A DNA stretch of 64,000 bases from Eriocheir sinensis. Lineage: Eukaryota; Arthropoda; Malacostraca; Decapoda; Varunidae. Below, one piece after another: positions 37,561 through 48,530 of this stretch; the first letter of the stretch is position 1; each line of letters starts with the position of its first letter. Below the pieces are notes generated by a model that made no database searches, had not been told where the DNA came from, and worked only from the letters and a program-made list of their open reading frames with translations. A program made the translations under genes and the position numbers. The stretch spans positions 21,965,040 to 22,029,039 of the forward strand of contig NC_066517.1 in NCBI RefSeq assembly GCF_024679095.1, written 5' to 3'.

Positions 37561-38760
37561 TCTCCTTCACCTCATCTTCCTCTCTCTATTTTTTGGGGTC
37601 TACGCTACTCTCTCTTGGTCTGTCTGGGTCTTGTACGGTTTTGCGCTGGTCTACATTACTCCATCTTGGTCTGTCTGGGTCTCGTACGGTCTGCGCTGGT
37701 CTGATTCGCTCCTTTTGGTGGCGTAACTCTGACAAGGAAAATGAGGAGGGTAAAGAATGTCGTTTTTGGAGAGAGGAAGTAAATGAAAACGGATGAGGAA
37801 GAACATGGAAGGAGGAAGGAAAGTGAAGGAGGTGAAGGAGAGGAACAGGGAAGGAAAATAAGATAGAGATAAGCAACGATAAGTAAGCCGGAGAAAGATA
37901 GGAAACAGCGACATATTTAGTAAAGGAGATAAAGAAGGGAAACAGCTAATTCGCTCTCTCTTGGTATGTCTGGGTTTAAATCGCCCTTCACTGGTCTGAT
38001 TCGCTCTTTCTGGAGGTTTAACTCTTGTCTCCAGGGGTCTAACGGCACTCTCTCTTGGTCTGTCTGGGTCTAGTTCGGTCTTCAATGGTCTAATTCGCCC
38101 TTTTTGGTGGTTTAACTCTTGTCTCCAGGGGTCTAACGCACTCTCTGTTGGTCTGTCTGGGTCTAAATCGGTGTTGGCTGGTCTGATTTGATACTTTTGA
38201 TGGTTTAACTCTTGTCTCCAGGGGTCTAATGCACTCTCTGTTGGTCTGTCTGGGTCTAAATCGGTGTTGACTGGTCTGATTTGGTACTTTTGATGGCTTA
38301 ACTCTTGTCTCCAGGGGTCTAACGCACTCTCTCTTGGTCTGTCTGGGTCTAAATCGGTGTTGGCTGGTCTGATTTGATACTTTTGATGGTTTAACTCTTG
38401 TCTCCAGGGGTCTAACGGGCTCTCTGTTGGTCTGTCTCGTTCTTCGCTGGTCTGATTGTCTCATTTTGATGGTTTAACTCTTGTCTCCAGGGGTCTAACG
38501 GCACTCTCTCTTGGTCTGTCTGGGTCTTAATTCGGTCTTTGCTGGTCTGATTTGCTACTACTTCAACTCTTGTCTCCATTGGTCTAGCTCGCTATCTATT
38601 GGTCTCGCTCTCTGCCTTTTCTGGTCTAATTCGCTCCTTCTGATGGTTTAACTCTGACTCCAGTGGTCTAACTAGCTCTCTGTTGGTCTTTCTGGGTTTA
38701 ATCAAGGCCTTGGTTAAATTCGGTCATCGCTGGTCTGATTCGCTCGTTTTGGTGGTTAAG
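37560..38760. repeat. ~93 bp minisatellite, about 11 copies
   Basis: The block TTGGTCTGTCTGGGTCTAAA recurs near 37613, 37665, 37960, 38054, 38147, 38240, 38333, 38426, 38510, 38598 and 38681. It is accompanied by GGTTTAACTCTTGTCTCCAG. A purine-rich piece (37735-37945) interrupts the array. The period near 93 is a multiple of 3, which gives a minus-strand frame of 31-residue repeats. Confidence 0.9.
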
Positions 38761-39185
38761 TTCTTGTCTTCCGGAAAATATGGAAACAAGGAAATAAGGA
38801 AGGAAGGAATTGGAAAGAAAGAAAGAGGAAGAAGACAGAAAACAGCATACAGTAAAGGAAGAGAAGGAAGAAAAGAAGGAAGGAAGGAAATATGGAAGGA
38901 AAAACTAAAGCAGGAGTTAGTATTACAAACAATGCACGCGTAGTTGAAGTCCCCTATCAAAAGGACACTAGACTGAAGGACACTACGCAGATGAAGGTTT
39001 TTAAAGGCCAAGGCGTAATATGAGCAACTCTTGACGCGCTAACTAAAGAGAGGAGAGGCAGGATTCAGGGGCGTTTTACGTGGTTGAGGAAAGGAAGTAA
39101 AAGAAAACAGGAGACAGGGAAGCCAAACAAAGAAAATGAGGGTTGAAGAATGTTGTGTAGGTGAAAATGAAAGCAGTAATAACGA
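38761..39185. other. Purine-rich then unique sequence
   Basis: 38770-38905 resembles the 37 kb purine unit. 38906-39115 is unique with no gene recognised. Confidence 0.5.
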
Positions 39186-39191
39186 TGAAAG

Positions 39192-39330
39192 TGATAGGTC
39201 GGGAGGACATCCTCCCTCTGAAAAACTGATCTTCTTCTTTTCGGCCTTCTTTGATCTTTTTAGCTTTTTATTTTTTTTTTTTTTTGTGCCCTTGAGCTGT
39301 CTCCTTTGCTGTAAAAATAAAAATAAAAAG
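39192..39330 (+). mobile_element. SINE-like family B copy
   Basis: Begins near GGTCGGGAGGACATCCTCCC. Contains a T-run, GCCCTTGAGCTGTCTCCTTT and a 3' tail with AAAATAAAAATAAAAA. Confidence 0.7.
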
Positions 39331-39479
39331 GTAAGGGGAAAGGGGATGAAGGGTGCTGTCTTGACGAAGGAAGAAAAAGGGAAATTCAGAAGGATTGAGA
39401 GATGCGGTGTAGATGTGATGGATGTTGTGAGCTTATCAAAAGAAAGGGAAAAAATAGTTTAGCCTTTCTTATCGTTTGA

Positions 39480-39830
39480 GGCATCGCTGATTAATTAAAA
39501 CCAAAGAAAAAGAAAGAACGATAATTTTAAGGCTCTTTGTCGCTTCTAATTGTTGAATGAATGAAAGAAAAATAAAGAAGAAGAATTTAGCGCTTTTAAT
39601 GACTTCAAGCCCCTGATTAAAGAAAACAGAGAAAAAAATAAATCAACATTAACCAAAACAAAAGAAAAAGAAAGAACGATAATTTTAAGGCTCTTTGTCG
39701 CTTCTAATTGTTGAATGAATGAAAGAAAAATAAAGAATAATAATTTAGCGCTTTTAATGACTTCAAGCCGCTGATTAAAGAAAACATAGAAAAAAATAAA
39801 TCAACATTAATCAAAACAAAAAGAAAAAAG
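39480..39830. repeat. 158 bp tandem duplication
   Basis: Two closely similar copies, with AAAGAAAAAGAAAGAACGAT at 39503 and 39661. Both contain TTAAGGCTCTTTGTCGCTTC. Confidence 0.92.
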
Positions 39831-40281
39831 GTCACTTATTCACCCTTTTATGAATTCGAACCTGTGACTACATTTTGTTTTTTTTTCCCACAAACGCAAA
39901 AACAAAACAACAAAAACGTCATTGACCAAATCATAAAAAGGAACACTATATCTTCACTTTCCAACCACCTCAATCCGATGACTAAACAACAACAAGACAA
40001 AAGAAAAAAAACACGAGGATAGAACATGTCTTGGTCACCTCAACAACACCGCTAAGTAAACCAAGCCGTGAGTCAGAGTGTCGTTTTTTTATGTCTCCTC
40101 TGACCCTCACTTCCCTCCTTTTCATCATAATCACATCCTTTTTTTTTTTTACCTTGATTAGATTTGGCATGAACTTTTTTTTTCTCCTTTCCTTTGACGT
40201 ATGATCTCTTTCCCTATCGGTTTGCACTATCGCTTAGAATGAAGGGAATGAGCAGGAGACACAAGCTAAAAAGATACTCAA
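39831..40281. other. Unique A/T-rich sequence
   Basis: No gene recognised. 40125-40240 is a diverged relative of the following array (TTGATTAGATTTGGCATGAA). Confidence 0.45.
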
Positions 40282-40504
40282 GTGTTGTTTAGGTGAAAGT
40301 AAATGGAAAATGATAGGGAAGAAAAAGGAGAAAATGGAAGAAGAAAGAAAGCAACGTGGACTAAAGGAAGTGAAGGAAGGAAGCAGATGATAATAGAAAT
40401 ATGGAAGAAAGGGAATAGGGGAAAAAAGGAGAGAAAGAAGGGAAGAAAACGTAAAAAGACAGAAAACAACACACAGCAAGGAAGTGAAGGAGGGAAACAG
40501 GTGA
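40282..40504 (+). repeat. 222 bp segmental duplicate, copy 2
   Basis: Partner of 36898-37119, about 3.4 kb away in direct orientation. Confidence 0.9.
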
Positions 40505-40511
40505 AGACAGG

Positions 40512-41395
40512 CAAAGAAAGACGCTCTATCTTCATTTAATCACATTCTTTCTTTTATTTTACTTTGATTAGATTTGTCACGAACTTCCTTTCTTTCCTTT
40601 CCATTCACGTATACAAGATTTACATCATCATATTAAGGGTGGCGGACGATTAAAACAAAGAAAGACGCACTATCTTCATTTAATCACATTCTTTCTTTTA
40701 TTTTACTTTGATTAGATTTGTCACGAACTTCCTTTCTTTCCTTTCCATTCACGTGTACAAGATTTACATCATCATAATTAAGGGTGGCGGACGATTAAAG
40801 CAAAGAAAGACGCAAGTATCTACATTTAATCACATTCTTTCTTTCCTTCTTTCACTCTGATTAGATTTGGCATGAACTGTTTTTTTCTCTTTCCTTAAAT
40901 GTACGGTCTGTCTCACTATTTGCTTACGTCATCATCTAGGGTGGCGGACGGTTAATGCAAAGAAAGACGCTAATATCTACATTTAATCACATTCTTCCTT
41001 TCTTTCTTTCACTTTGATTAGATTTGGCATGAACTGTTTTTTTCTCTCTTCTCTCTTGCTTTCGGTTCACGTCATCATCTAAGGTAGAGGACGGTTAAAA
41101 CAAAAGAAAGACGTTTGTATCTCCATTTAATCATACTCTTTCTTTCTTTCCTCCTTTTACTCTGATTAGATTTGCCATGAACTCTTTTTTTTTCCTTTCC
41201 TTACATCTACGATCTGTCTCTCTATCGGTTCACGTCATCATCTAAGGTAGAGGACGGTTATAACAAAAGAAAGACGTTTGTATCTCCATTTAATCATACT
41301 CTTTCTTTCTTTCCTTCTTTTACTCTGATTAGATTTGGCATGAACTCTTTTTTCTCTCTTCTGTCACGTCCAGTCTGCCTCACTATCGGTTTACT
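40512..41395. repeat. ~145-160 bp minisatellite, six copies
   Basis: CAAAGAAAGACG or a variant starts units at 40512, 40656, 40801, 40958, 41101 and 41264. Each contains ATTTAATCACATTCTTTCTT and TTGATTAGATTTG. Confidence 0.92.
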
Positions 41396-41614
41396 TCACC
41401 TGGACGGAATGAAGAGAAGATAAACGGTAAAGAGGTTCTCGAGAGGCGATCAAAAAGCCAAGCAGGACACAGACATTGGCGGGTCATGTCGTGCGGTGTT
41501 ATGATAAGAAACTGACAACTGAAGGAGCGGAATGAAAACAAAAGCAATGTAGAAGTCGAGTCCATATTCTCAAGGGGCGGAATGGACAGCAAAGATCCGT
41601 ATTGACAAACGCTT
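41396..41614. other. Unique sequence, no gene
   Basis: Balanced composition. No convincing frame. Confidence 0.4.
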
Positions 41615-41975
41615 CGGCTCTTACATTAATTATTTGTAAAGATCGAAAACGAGACTAGTCGGAATTTCTGAAGTGCTTTTCTCGATACATGGTACAGAAG
41701 AAGGGTCAGACTACCACGAGGATCATAAAACTACCTCTGGAAACACCCAAAACCCCTACGAAAGCCTTGTCAAAAATGTGTATTAACTATCTACTTTGAA
41801 AGGTCGGAAAAAAGACTAAGCGGACTTTCTGGAGTGCTTTTCTCGATACATGGTACAGAAGAAAGGTCAAACTACCACGAGGAACACAAAACTACCTCTG
41901 GAAACACCCCAAACCCCTACGAAAGCCTTGTCAAAACTAAGTGCTTGGGCGCCGAAATGCTTAAAATATGGACCC
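41615..41975 (+). repeat. Two family A copies in tandem
   Basis: Two closely related copies (41615-41780 and 41795-41975) with TTCTCGATACATGGTACAGA, ATAAAACTACCTCTGGAAAC and CCTACGAAAGCCTTGTCAAA. They are the least rearranged copies in the window. Confidence 0.85.
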
Positions 41976-42029
41976 CCAGGCATTGTAGAAGTCCATATCC
42001 TCACACATTTCAGAGCTCACACACCCACA

Positions 42030-42095
42030 TTCCTCAAGGCTTTCGTAGAGACTGTTGCGGGTATTGCCATGGGTAGTTTTAAGAGGACGTTGGGT
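42030..42095 (-). repeat. Partial inverted family A copy
   Basis: TCAAGGCTTTCGTAGAGACT followed by GGGTAGTTTTAAGAGGA matches the reverse complement of the family A core. Confidence 0.7.
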
Positions 42096-42139
42096 ACCCT
42101 CCCCCCTTTTTTGTACGTATTGTTGTGGATTCGTAATGA

Positions 42140-42360
42140 CTGATGATGATGATGATGAGGAGGAGGAGATGGGGAAGGAGGAGGAGGAGGAGGAGGGAAA
42201 AGAAGAGGAGGTGGGGGAGACGAGGAGGAGGGAGAGGAGAGGAGGAGGAGGGGTAGGAGGAGGGAGAAGAAGAGGAGGAGGGAGAAGAAGAGGAGGTGGG
42301 GGAGGACGAGGAGTTGGAGGAGGAAGAAGAGGAGGAGGAGGAGGAAGATGACGTCATTTA
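42140..42360. repeat. (GGA)-rich tract
   Basis: GGA/GAGGAG runs with TGATGATGATGATGAGG at the left end. The Gly/Glu/Arg frame is a repeat translation. Confidence 0.9.
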
Positions 42361-42546
42361 CAAGAAAGGAATAAAACCTCACCTCAATTTCTTTATCACT
42401 TTTACAACCCCGTCGATGATAAGAAATGAAAGAAAGAAAAAAAAGAAAAAAAAAGAGGTGAGCCAGGTGTGTCATTTCTTCACCTCCCACGACCCTCACC
42501 TCACTCATGTCTTCATTATAATAGCTGACTTTTCCTTGTAATTTCT

Positions 42547-42549
<3 letters not shown>

Positions 42550-42592
<43 letters not shown>

Positions 42593-43068
42593 AAGAGTCA
42601 AGGTTTTCAGCGTCTCGTGTGTAAGTGTTCTAATTGCACTAACACACTTACACACTCTCCATTCAGTTCTAATTATCTGTTTTCACTCTATATTTGTTTG
42701 TTTATTTATTCCCTCTTTTCACTGTTTTTTTTTTTTTCAACGTTTGCTTTTTTCATTTTTTGGTAACACGCTCCATTTTTTTCCCATTCGATTCATTTCC
42801 TCTTTTCACTATTTTTTTTCTTTTGCTTTCAACGTCTTTTCCTCCCATTTTCTATTTTCTGGTCTGTCCTTTTCATCATAAACAGCAACACACGCCGAAA
42901 TTGCTTTCTTAATTTTCTTTTCATTCTCATTTCATTTCTCTTTGTTTTCATTTCTCTCTTTATCAAGTTACTTTCATTTATTTTCTGGATGTAAGTACTT
43001 TTGCATTTTCTTCCCTCAAACGCAAAACAAAACGTCAATAAGAAAAAAAAAACATAAAACAACAACCG

Positions 43069-43132
<64 letters not shown>
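42550..43132. repeat. Two (AC)n tracts flanking T-rich unique DNA
   Basis: (AC)n 42550-42592 and 43074-43132. The 480 bp between is T-rich with a TTTTCACT repeat motif and no recognisable gene. Confidence 0.85.
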
Positions 43133-43135
<3 letters not shown>

Positions 43136-43282
43136 GTTCAGGCCACGAATCCAAAAAAAGAACACGATATCAAAACAACACTCGATGGAGGTATAAACGT
43201 AACGAGCAGAATACATGGCACTCTAAGGCACACTAACACAACAGCACAGTGCCAGCCAATCGGGTTCTCGGAGGAGCGTCCA

Positions 43283-43351
43283 ATGGCAACCTCCACACTG
43301 CACAAGGACTATCGAGAGAGTGATGAAGAAGTGGCTGTGGTGGGTAACTGG
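43283..43351 (+). CDS. Candidate first coding exon (23 codons)
   Basis: ATG at 43283 opens a frame (MATSTLHKDYRESDEEVAVV plus three residues) that ends in phase 0 at GTATGT (43352). CCAAT motifs lie at 43256 and at 43280, the latter overlapping the ATG. The peptide is acidic with no recognised family. The frame continues past the donor-like site into a GGT repeat, so a spurious frame is quite possible. Confidence 0.2.
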
Positions 43352-43369
43352 GTATGTCAGGGGGTGGCT

Positions 43370-43433
43370 GGGTGGGTGGTGGTGGTGGTGGTAGTGGTGG
43401 GGGTGGCGGCAAGCATGAGATAAAGATAAGATA

Positions 43434-43478
<45 letters not shown>

Positions 43479-43742
43479 TGCCCCAGAGAGTGAAAGTCAA
43501 GGAAAACGCAAATGCAAGAAAAAAAAAAGAGAGGAATGCATAGAAAGGAGGAGGAGGAGGAGGAGGAGGAGGAGGAGGAGGAAAAAGGGAAAGCAAGAAT
43601 GTGGAGAAAACTTATGAGACGGAGGAAGAGGACAAGGATATGGGAAGGAGAGGTAGGAGGAGGAGGAGGAGGAGGAGGAGGAAAAGAGGAAGGAGGTACC
43701 CAAGTATATTCAAGGCTAAATAAATGTCATGAACCGGCGATG

Positions 43743-43802
<60 letters not shown>

Positions 43803-43967
43803 TCTCTTAGACTTTCACATACCGAAAGTAAAAAAGTTATGTAAAATATCCCTACAATCTCTCTCTCTCTCTCTCTCTTATCATCGGCACTTCATATAAA
43901 ACGCCATTCTCTATCTCATTCCACGGGTACAGTTTTTTTTTTTTTTTGTATTAAGATGAAAGATAGC

Positions 43968-44025
<58 letters not shown>

Positions 44026-44030
44026 CCTCT
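43370..44030. repeat. Microsatellite cluster
   Basis: (GGT) 43375-43400, (GA)n 43441-43473, (GGA)n 43546-43581 and 43655-43683, (AC)n 43746-43800, (CT)n 43860-43879, (GT)n 43971-44024. Confidence 0.93.
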
Positions 44031-44280
44031 ACGTTTTCCATCAGTACGTAGAAGCTTGGCAAGTCTCCCTTTGAAACTAAGAAATAGAAGACGGGGATGA
44101 GAGGCAGAGAAAACCCGTCTTCTTAGGGGTAGCAAAAGCATATAGTCTCCGGGTCATTTATTATGTTTTCCTCTAGTATACGAGGAATAAATAAGATGAA
44201 CTTGTACCGGCTAGTTTTATGGTTATTACCGGTAGTTATAGTTGAAACAATAATAAAAAATGAATAGGTATTTCTAGCAT
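44031..44280. other. Unique sequence, no gene
   Basis: Contains an AATAAA-type signal near 44187 but no associated frame. Confidence 0.4.
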
Positions 44281-44281
44281 T

Positions 44282-44282
<1 letters not shown>

Positions 44283-44314
<32 letters not shown>

Positions 44315-44367
44315 AAAAGATACCTCCACCCATGTTTATTTTCCCGACACATAATCATGGAGGGCTA

Positions 44368-44416
<49 letters not shown>
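44283..44416. repeat. Two (TAC)n tracts
   Basis: (TAC)n 44283-44313 and 44369-44416. Confidence 0.93.
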
Positions 44417-44545
44417 GTTACCGTGGCATGCAAATGTTAAGAGCTTCCCAAAACTCTTATCACTCATTGTCACTCACTATCTTATCACTTTCGTTAACCT
44501 CCATTGCAAATGATAAACGGACGAGACAAGGAGAGCTAAAGTAAT

Positions 44546-44664
44546 GACCTCTCTTTTGGCCCCTCTTTACTTTTGTCCATTATCGGAGCGGTGACTAGCG
44601 GGCTTTTTTTTTTTCTCTCTGCACTCTTTTTGTTGTCCTTGAGCCCTCTCGTTTGTTGTAAATA
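44546..44664 (+). mobile_element. SINE-like family B copy, diverged
   Basis: GACCTCTCTTTTGGCCCCTC, GGTGACTAGCGGGC, a T-run, CCTTGAGCCCTCTCGTTTGT and a TAAATAAATAAAT tail. Confidence 0.65.
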
Positions 44665-44924
44665 AATAAATAATTAAATAAAACACTCGCCCCAATCTTG
44701 CCATCTGCAGGGCCCTCTGGTTTATCTATAACACAAGAGAGAGGTCGGTCACATGTTAGCGGCGGTAAAGGCGGCCTCTTCCTCTTCCTGTGTCCGGTGA
44801 AGCCTCTCTGGCCGTCAACAGCTTTTCATAAATGTTCGTGTTACTCAGACTCGTTCTCTCAGACGCTTTCGGCTCTCAAAACAAACATTTCCATAAGCCA
44901 CAAAGGAGATTAGACAGGTTCTCA

Positions 44925-45035
44925 TGAGTGTTTTTAACGTTTATGGCATAGAAGCATTGTCAATTTATCACTAGGCTCATAAAACTACCCATGGAAATAG
45001 TAACTCAGCCTCCACGAAAGCCTTAGTGAATGTGG
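44925..45035 (+). repeat. Family A copy
   Basis: TCATGAGTGTTTTTAACGTT, GGCTCATAAAACTACCCATG and CCACGAAAGCCTTAGTGAAT in the family order. Confidence 0.8.
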
Positions 45036-45043
45036 GTGTGATC

Positions 45044-45217
45044 GACAGACCGACTTGGTCGGCTAGATTTCGATCGCCGATAGAGTCGGTCTGTCGGCAC
45101 CCAACTACGGGCCGCCTTTGGCAATGGCCCGTGCTCCCTCGTGCAGGAGGAAGCAATCTTTTCCCTCTTAACGGGCCATCTTCGGACAAGGGCCCGCTTC
45201 CCCTAGTGATACTAGGG
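45044..45217 (+). other. Cluster of four consecutive hairpins
   Basis: Hairpin 1: GACAGACCGACT (45044-45055) pairs with AGTCGGTCTGTC (45084-45095), with an inner TCGGC/GCCGA stem. Hairpin 2: ACGGGCC (45107-45113) with GGCCCGT (45126-45132), inner GCC/GGC. Hairpin 3: CGGGCC (45172-45177) with GGCCCG (45191-45196). Hairpin 4: CCCTAGT (45201-45207) with ACTAGGG (45211-45217), loop GAT. AATAAA and an A-run follow at 45219-45235. It could be a structured RNA, a retroposed RNA copy or a transposon end. Confidence 0.55.
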
Positions 45218-45239
45218 AATAAATTTAAAAAAAAAGTTA

Positions 45240-45490
45240 GGTTCGGTTTGTGTTTTGACCGCCTTGCACACGTGTTTGTTACCTATTGCTATACATATAA
45301 TTGGTTGTTAGGTTGACAAAGACTAGTTTATATATGATTGACAGAAAGGCAAGGTAAGAGGAAGTCAGCGTCGGATTAAATTATGCTAAACCCGAGTACT
45401 TTGGAGTACTTCGCCTAATTTCCTGTAAAAAAAAAAAGAAGGATTGCCGGCACTCCCTTCCCTCCCACCACCTGTACTACACTTCACCCA
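45240..45490. other. Unique sequence, no gene
   Basis: Mixed sequence with a short A-run near 45427-45437. No exon evidence. Confidence 0.4.
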
Positions 45491-45496
45491 CTTTCC

Positions 45497-45638
45497 CGAA
45501 ATTGGCCTCTCTTTTGGCTTCTCGTTCTTTCTGCTTTTGTTAGGGGCAGCATCTAGCGGGCTTTTTATGTTATTGTTGATGCTGTTTCGTTTTTGCCCTT
45601 GAGCTGTCTGTCTCCCTTGCTGCGAAAAAAAAAAAAAA
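45497..45638 (+). mobile_element. SINE-like family B copy next to a splice donor
   Basis: GGCCTCTCTTTTGGCTTCTC, GCAGCATCTAGCGGGC, GCCCTTGAGCTGTCTGTCTC and a 14-base A-run ending at 45638. The A-run touches the minus-strand donor GTAAGT (45643-45638). Confidence 0.7.
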
Positions 45639-45643
45639 CTTAC

Positions 45644-45709
45644 CTGGAGACGGTGTTTGGGCAGGGGGGGCAGCACCGCAATGGCCCCGACCAATCGTAG
45701 GTGACTCAT
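45644..45709 (-). CDS. Candidate first coding exon (22 codons)
   Basis: On the minus strand an ATG (45709-45707) opens 22 codons, MSHLRLVGAIAVLPPLPK plus four residues. They end exactly at a consensus donor, CTCCAG/GTAAGT, in phase 0. The N-terminus has a short hydrophobic core (LVGAIAVL) like a signal peptide or anchor, but too little is present to decide. Inverted CCAAT motifs (GATTGG) lie at 45746-45742 upstream and inside the exon. The ATG overlaps TGAGTCA. The surrounding GC-richer, repeat-free DNA would suit a promoter. No downstream exon was found. Confidence 0.35.
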
Positions 45710-45834
45710 CGCTGGGGCACGATAGGTCACCACGCAGCCAGCCAATCACCGCCTCTCCTCCTCCCTCCTCCCCTGTGCGTGCCAAGACAACAACGGGGAA
45801 AGCAACTTAGGGCAGGCGGGACTACTGAAGGGGA

Positions 45835-46500
45835 CATGTGACTATACAAGCAAGTAAAGGGTAAGGTGCAGATAAATATAGAGGTAAATAAACTAAAGTG
45901 GAAACGTTATTAAAGAGAAAAGAAAGGATAAGGTGTAGCTAAGTTTAGAAGCAAATAAACTAAAAGGGAAACGTGACTATGCAAGAAAGTAAAAGATAAG
46001 GTGCAGCTAAATATAGAGGCAAATGATCTAAAGGGGATACGTTATTAAACATAAAAGGAAGGATGAGGTGTAGCTAAGTTTAGAAGCAAATAAACTAAAG
46101 AGGATGAGTGATGAAAGAGAAAGATAGGATGAGATACAGTGAAACAGGTGATTATACACAAAACTATGAGAAAGTTCAGGTAAACTAAAGTATGAAGTGA
46201 CCGTTCAGGTAAGTAAACTAAATGAGATACGTGATTAAACAGAAAAGAGAGTAATACAGGTAAATTAAAATGTGAAGTGACTGTACAGGTAAATAAAGTA
46301 AATATAGATACGTAATTAAGCAGAAAAGAAAGTAATACAGGTAAATTAAAATGTGAAGTGACTGTACAGGCAAATAAACTAAATGACATACGTGATTAAA
46401 CAGAGAGTAATACAGGTAAATTAAAATGTGAAATGACTGCACAGGCAAATAAACTAAACGAGATACGCGATTAAATAGAAGAAGAGTAATATATTTAAAT
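45835..46500. repeat. Degenerate minisatellite, ~64-80 bp units
   Basis: The left part repeats GGTGCAGCTAAATATAGAGG/GGTGTAGCTAAGTTTAGAAG. The right part repeats AGTAATACAGGTAAATTAAA with GTGAAGTGACTGTACAGG about every 75-80 bp. Confidence 0.8.
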
Positions 46501-47300
46501 TAAAATATGCAGAAGTAAGATAAGGTAAGATAAGATTAAGATAAGGTAAGGTTAAGGTAAGATAAAAAAAAAAGTAGAGAATATGGAGGCAAATTAAGTG
46601 GATGTGCAATATAACTCATAGAAAATCCAAGTAAATGAGGTTGTGGTGTTTGAAGGCAAATTCACGTGTCACACTGATGCAATAAACTAATTTGAGTGAC
46701 TGAAAGGGAAAATATTTAACTTAAGGCAACTGTACTAATGAAAAGATTAATTACTTATTGAAATAACTAAAGTAAATAACACTAGAAAAATACATAAAGG
46801 AGCCAACATTATATCAGAGTTTGTTGATAAAAAAAAAACTAATTATGGCAAAAAAAACAAAAACAAAAAAAAAACAGAAATTGAAGGTGCAAATATCAAA
46901 ACATAAAATAGTAACAACAACAACAACAACAGCAACAACAACAACAACAGCAACAACGACAACAAGCACACAGTTAGCAGGCAAGCACAATGACACTCGT
47001 ATGACGTATATGGAAATAATAATAATAATAATAAAAAAAAGAAAAACGATAGAGAAAGAAAGAAACAAAAGAATCACGCGAACACCTCAACGCGTGCGGA
47101 GAAAGTTGATGACCTGAACTAATTGGGTGTTTCTTTTTTTTTCTTCTTTTTCTTCTTTTTTTACCTTATTTTTAAGCGATCGGAAGTTAATGACGAGGAA
47201 AAAAAAGATGGGGTGAGGGTTAGAGGAAGAGGAGGAAGAGGAGGAAGAGGAGGAGGAGGAGGAGAGGGGAGGGAGGAGGAGGAGGAAGATAAATGATGTT
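46500..47300. other. A-rich unique DNA with short simple repeats
   Basis: GGTAAG/GATAAG repeats 46509-46565, (CAA)n 46910-46965, (AAT) 47016-47032, GGA-rich 47224-47290. No gene recognised in 46575-46905 or 46970-47215. Confidence 0.6.
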
Positions 47301-47360
47301 TCTTAATGCCTCTCTTAATTGTATATATTTTAAAACTCATAACTATACTTCATTTTCTGT

Positions 47361-47361
<1 letters not shown>

Positions 47362-47407
<46 letters not shown>

Positions 47408-47656
47408 AATTATCGTTGATTATTTCTGTCTAGTCTGTTTAACTGTCTGTCTGGCCTTTGTTTCTCCGTCTCTTGCTGTCTATCTATCTGTCTATTTTGT
47501 TTGTTTATCCAAGGCAATCTAAAGAGGGCCAGGGTCTATCTATTTGAGACTGTCTATGTATCTATCTGTCTGTATGTCTGTCTGTCTGTCTATTTGTCTG
47601 TCTGTCTGTCTCTATGTCTGTCTATCTATATATTTGCCTGTTTGCTTGCCTGTCTC

Positions 47657-47696
<40 letters not shown>

Positions 47697-47840
47697 CTCT
47701 TCCACCCACTTTCCCACTTTCCTCTTTTCTCTTCCTCCTTGAAAGCTTCCTAAAAATGTTACTTTCCCTTAACTTAAAAGACTCGAGACGAATTGGAGAA
47801 CTTTGTAGGAGGAGGAGGAGGAGGAGGAGGAGGAGGAGGG
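47362..47840. repeat. (TTG)n, (TCTG)n and (GGA)n
   Basis: (TTG)n 47362-47407, TCTG/TCTA repeats 47430-47695, (GGA)n 47807-47838. Confidence 0.93.
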
Positions 47841-47939
47841 AGAGAAAGCTGACTGGAGTGGAGCGAAAAGGGGAAACAAATCGATTCTACGTTATTACCT
47901 GAGAGCTAATTACCACGACCATTTAGATACACCTGCGTT

Positions 47940-48530
47940 AACTTCTCCTCCTCCTCCTCCTCCTCCTCTACCTCTTCCTCCTCCTCCACCTCCTCCTCCT
48001 TCTCCTCCTTCTCCTCCTCTTATTCCTGCTCTTATCATTCTTCCTCCTCCTTCTCCTCCTTCACTCTACTCTCATTTCTCTTCTCCTCCATTTCTTTTTT
48101 ATCATTTCTCTCCATTGTCCAACATTATTTACTTTTCTCTTGCCTCCTCCTTCTCCTCCTCCTTTTCCTTTTCCTTCTCCTCATCTTTCTCCTTCTCCTT
48201 CTTCTACTTCTTCTCCTTCTTCTCCTCCTCCTCCTCCTCCTCCTCTTCTTCGTCCCCCATTGCTACCTTCCATCTTTCCATTAGTTAACACTCCTCCTCC
48301 TCCTCTTCCTCCTCCTCCTCCTCCTCCTTCTCCTCCTTCTCATTTCCTCGGTCAAGGACTCTTGATAGCGAATCCCCAGAGCTATTTCAAACTTAATCTA
48401 ATTCTCTCTCCCCTACAAGAAAAACGGCAACATCAACAACAACAACAAAAACTACTACTGCTACTACAACTACAACTACTACTACTATTACTACTACTAC
48501 TACTACTCTTACGATTAACAGCCTACAATC
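47940..48530. repeat. (TCC)-rich tract and (TAC)n
   Basis: CTCCTC/CTTCTC runs 47945-48345, then (CAA) and (TAC)n 48430-48508. Confidence 0.9.

Noticed and set aside
39835..39880. tRNA-like B box (GGTTCGAATTC on the minus strand)
   Set aside because: No A box, acceptor stem or cloverleaf could be formed around it.
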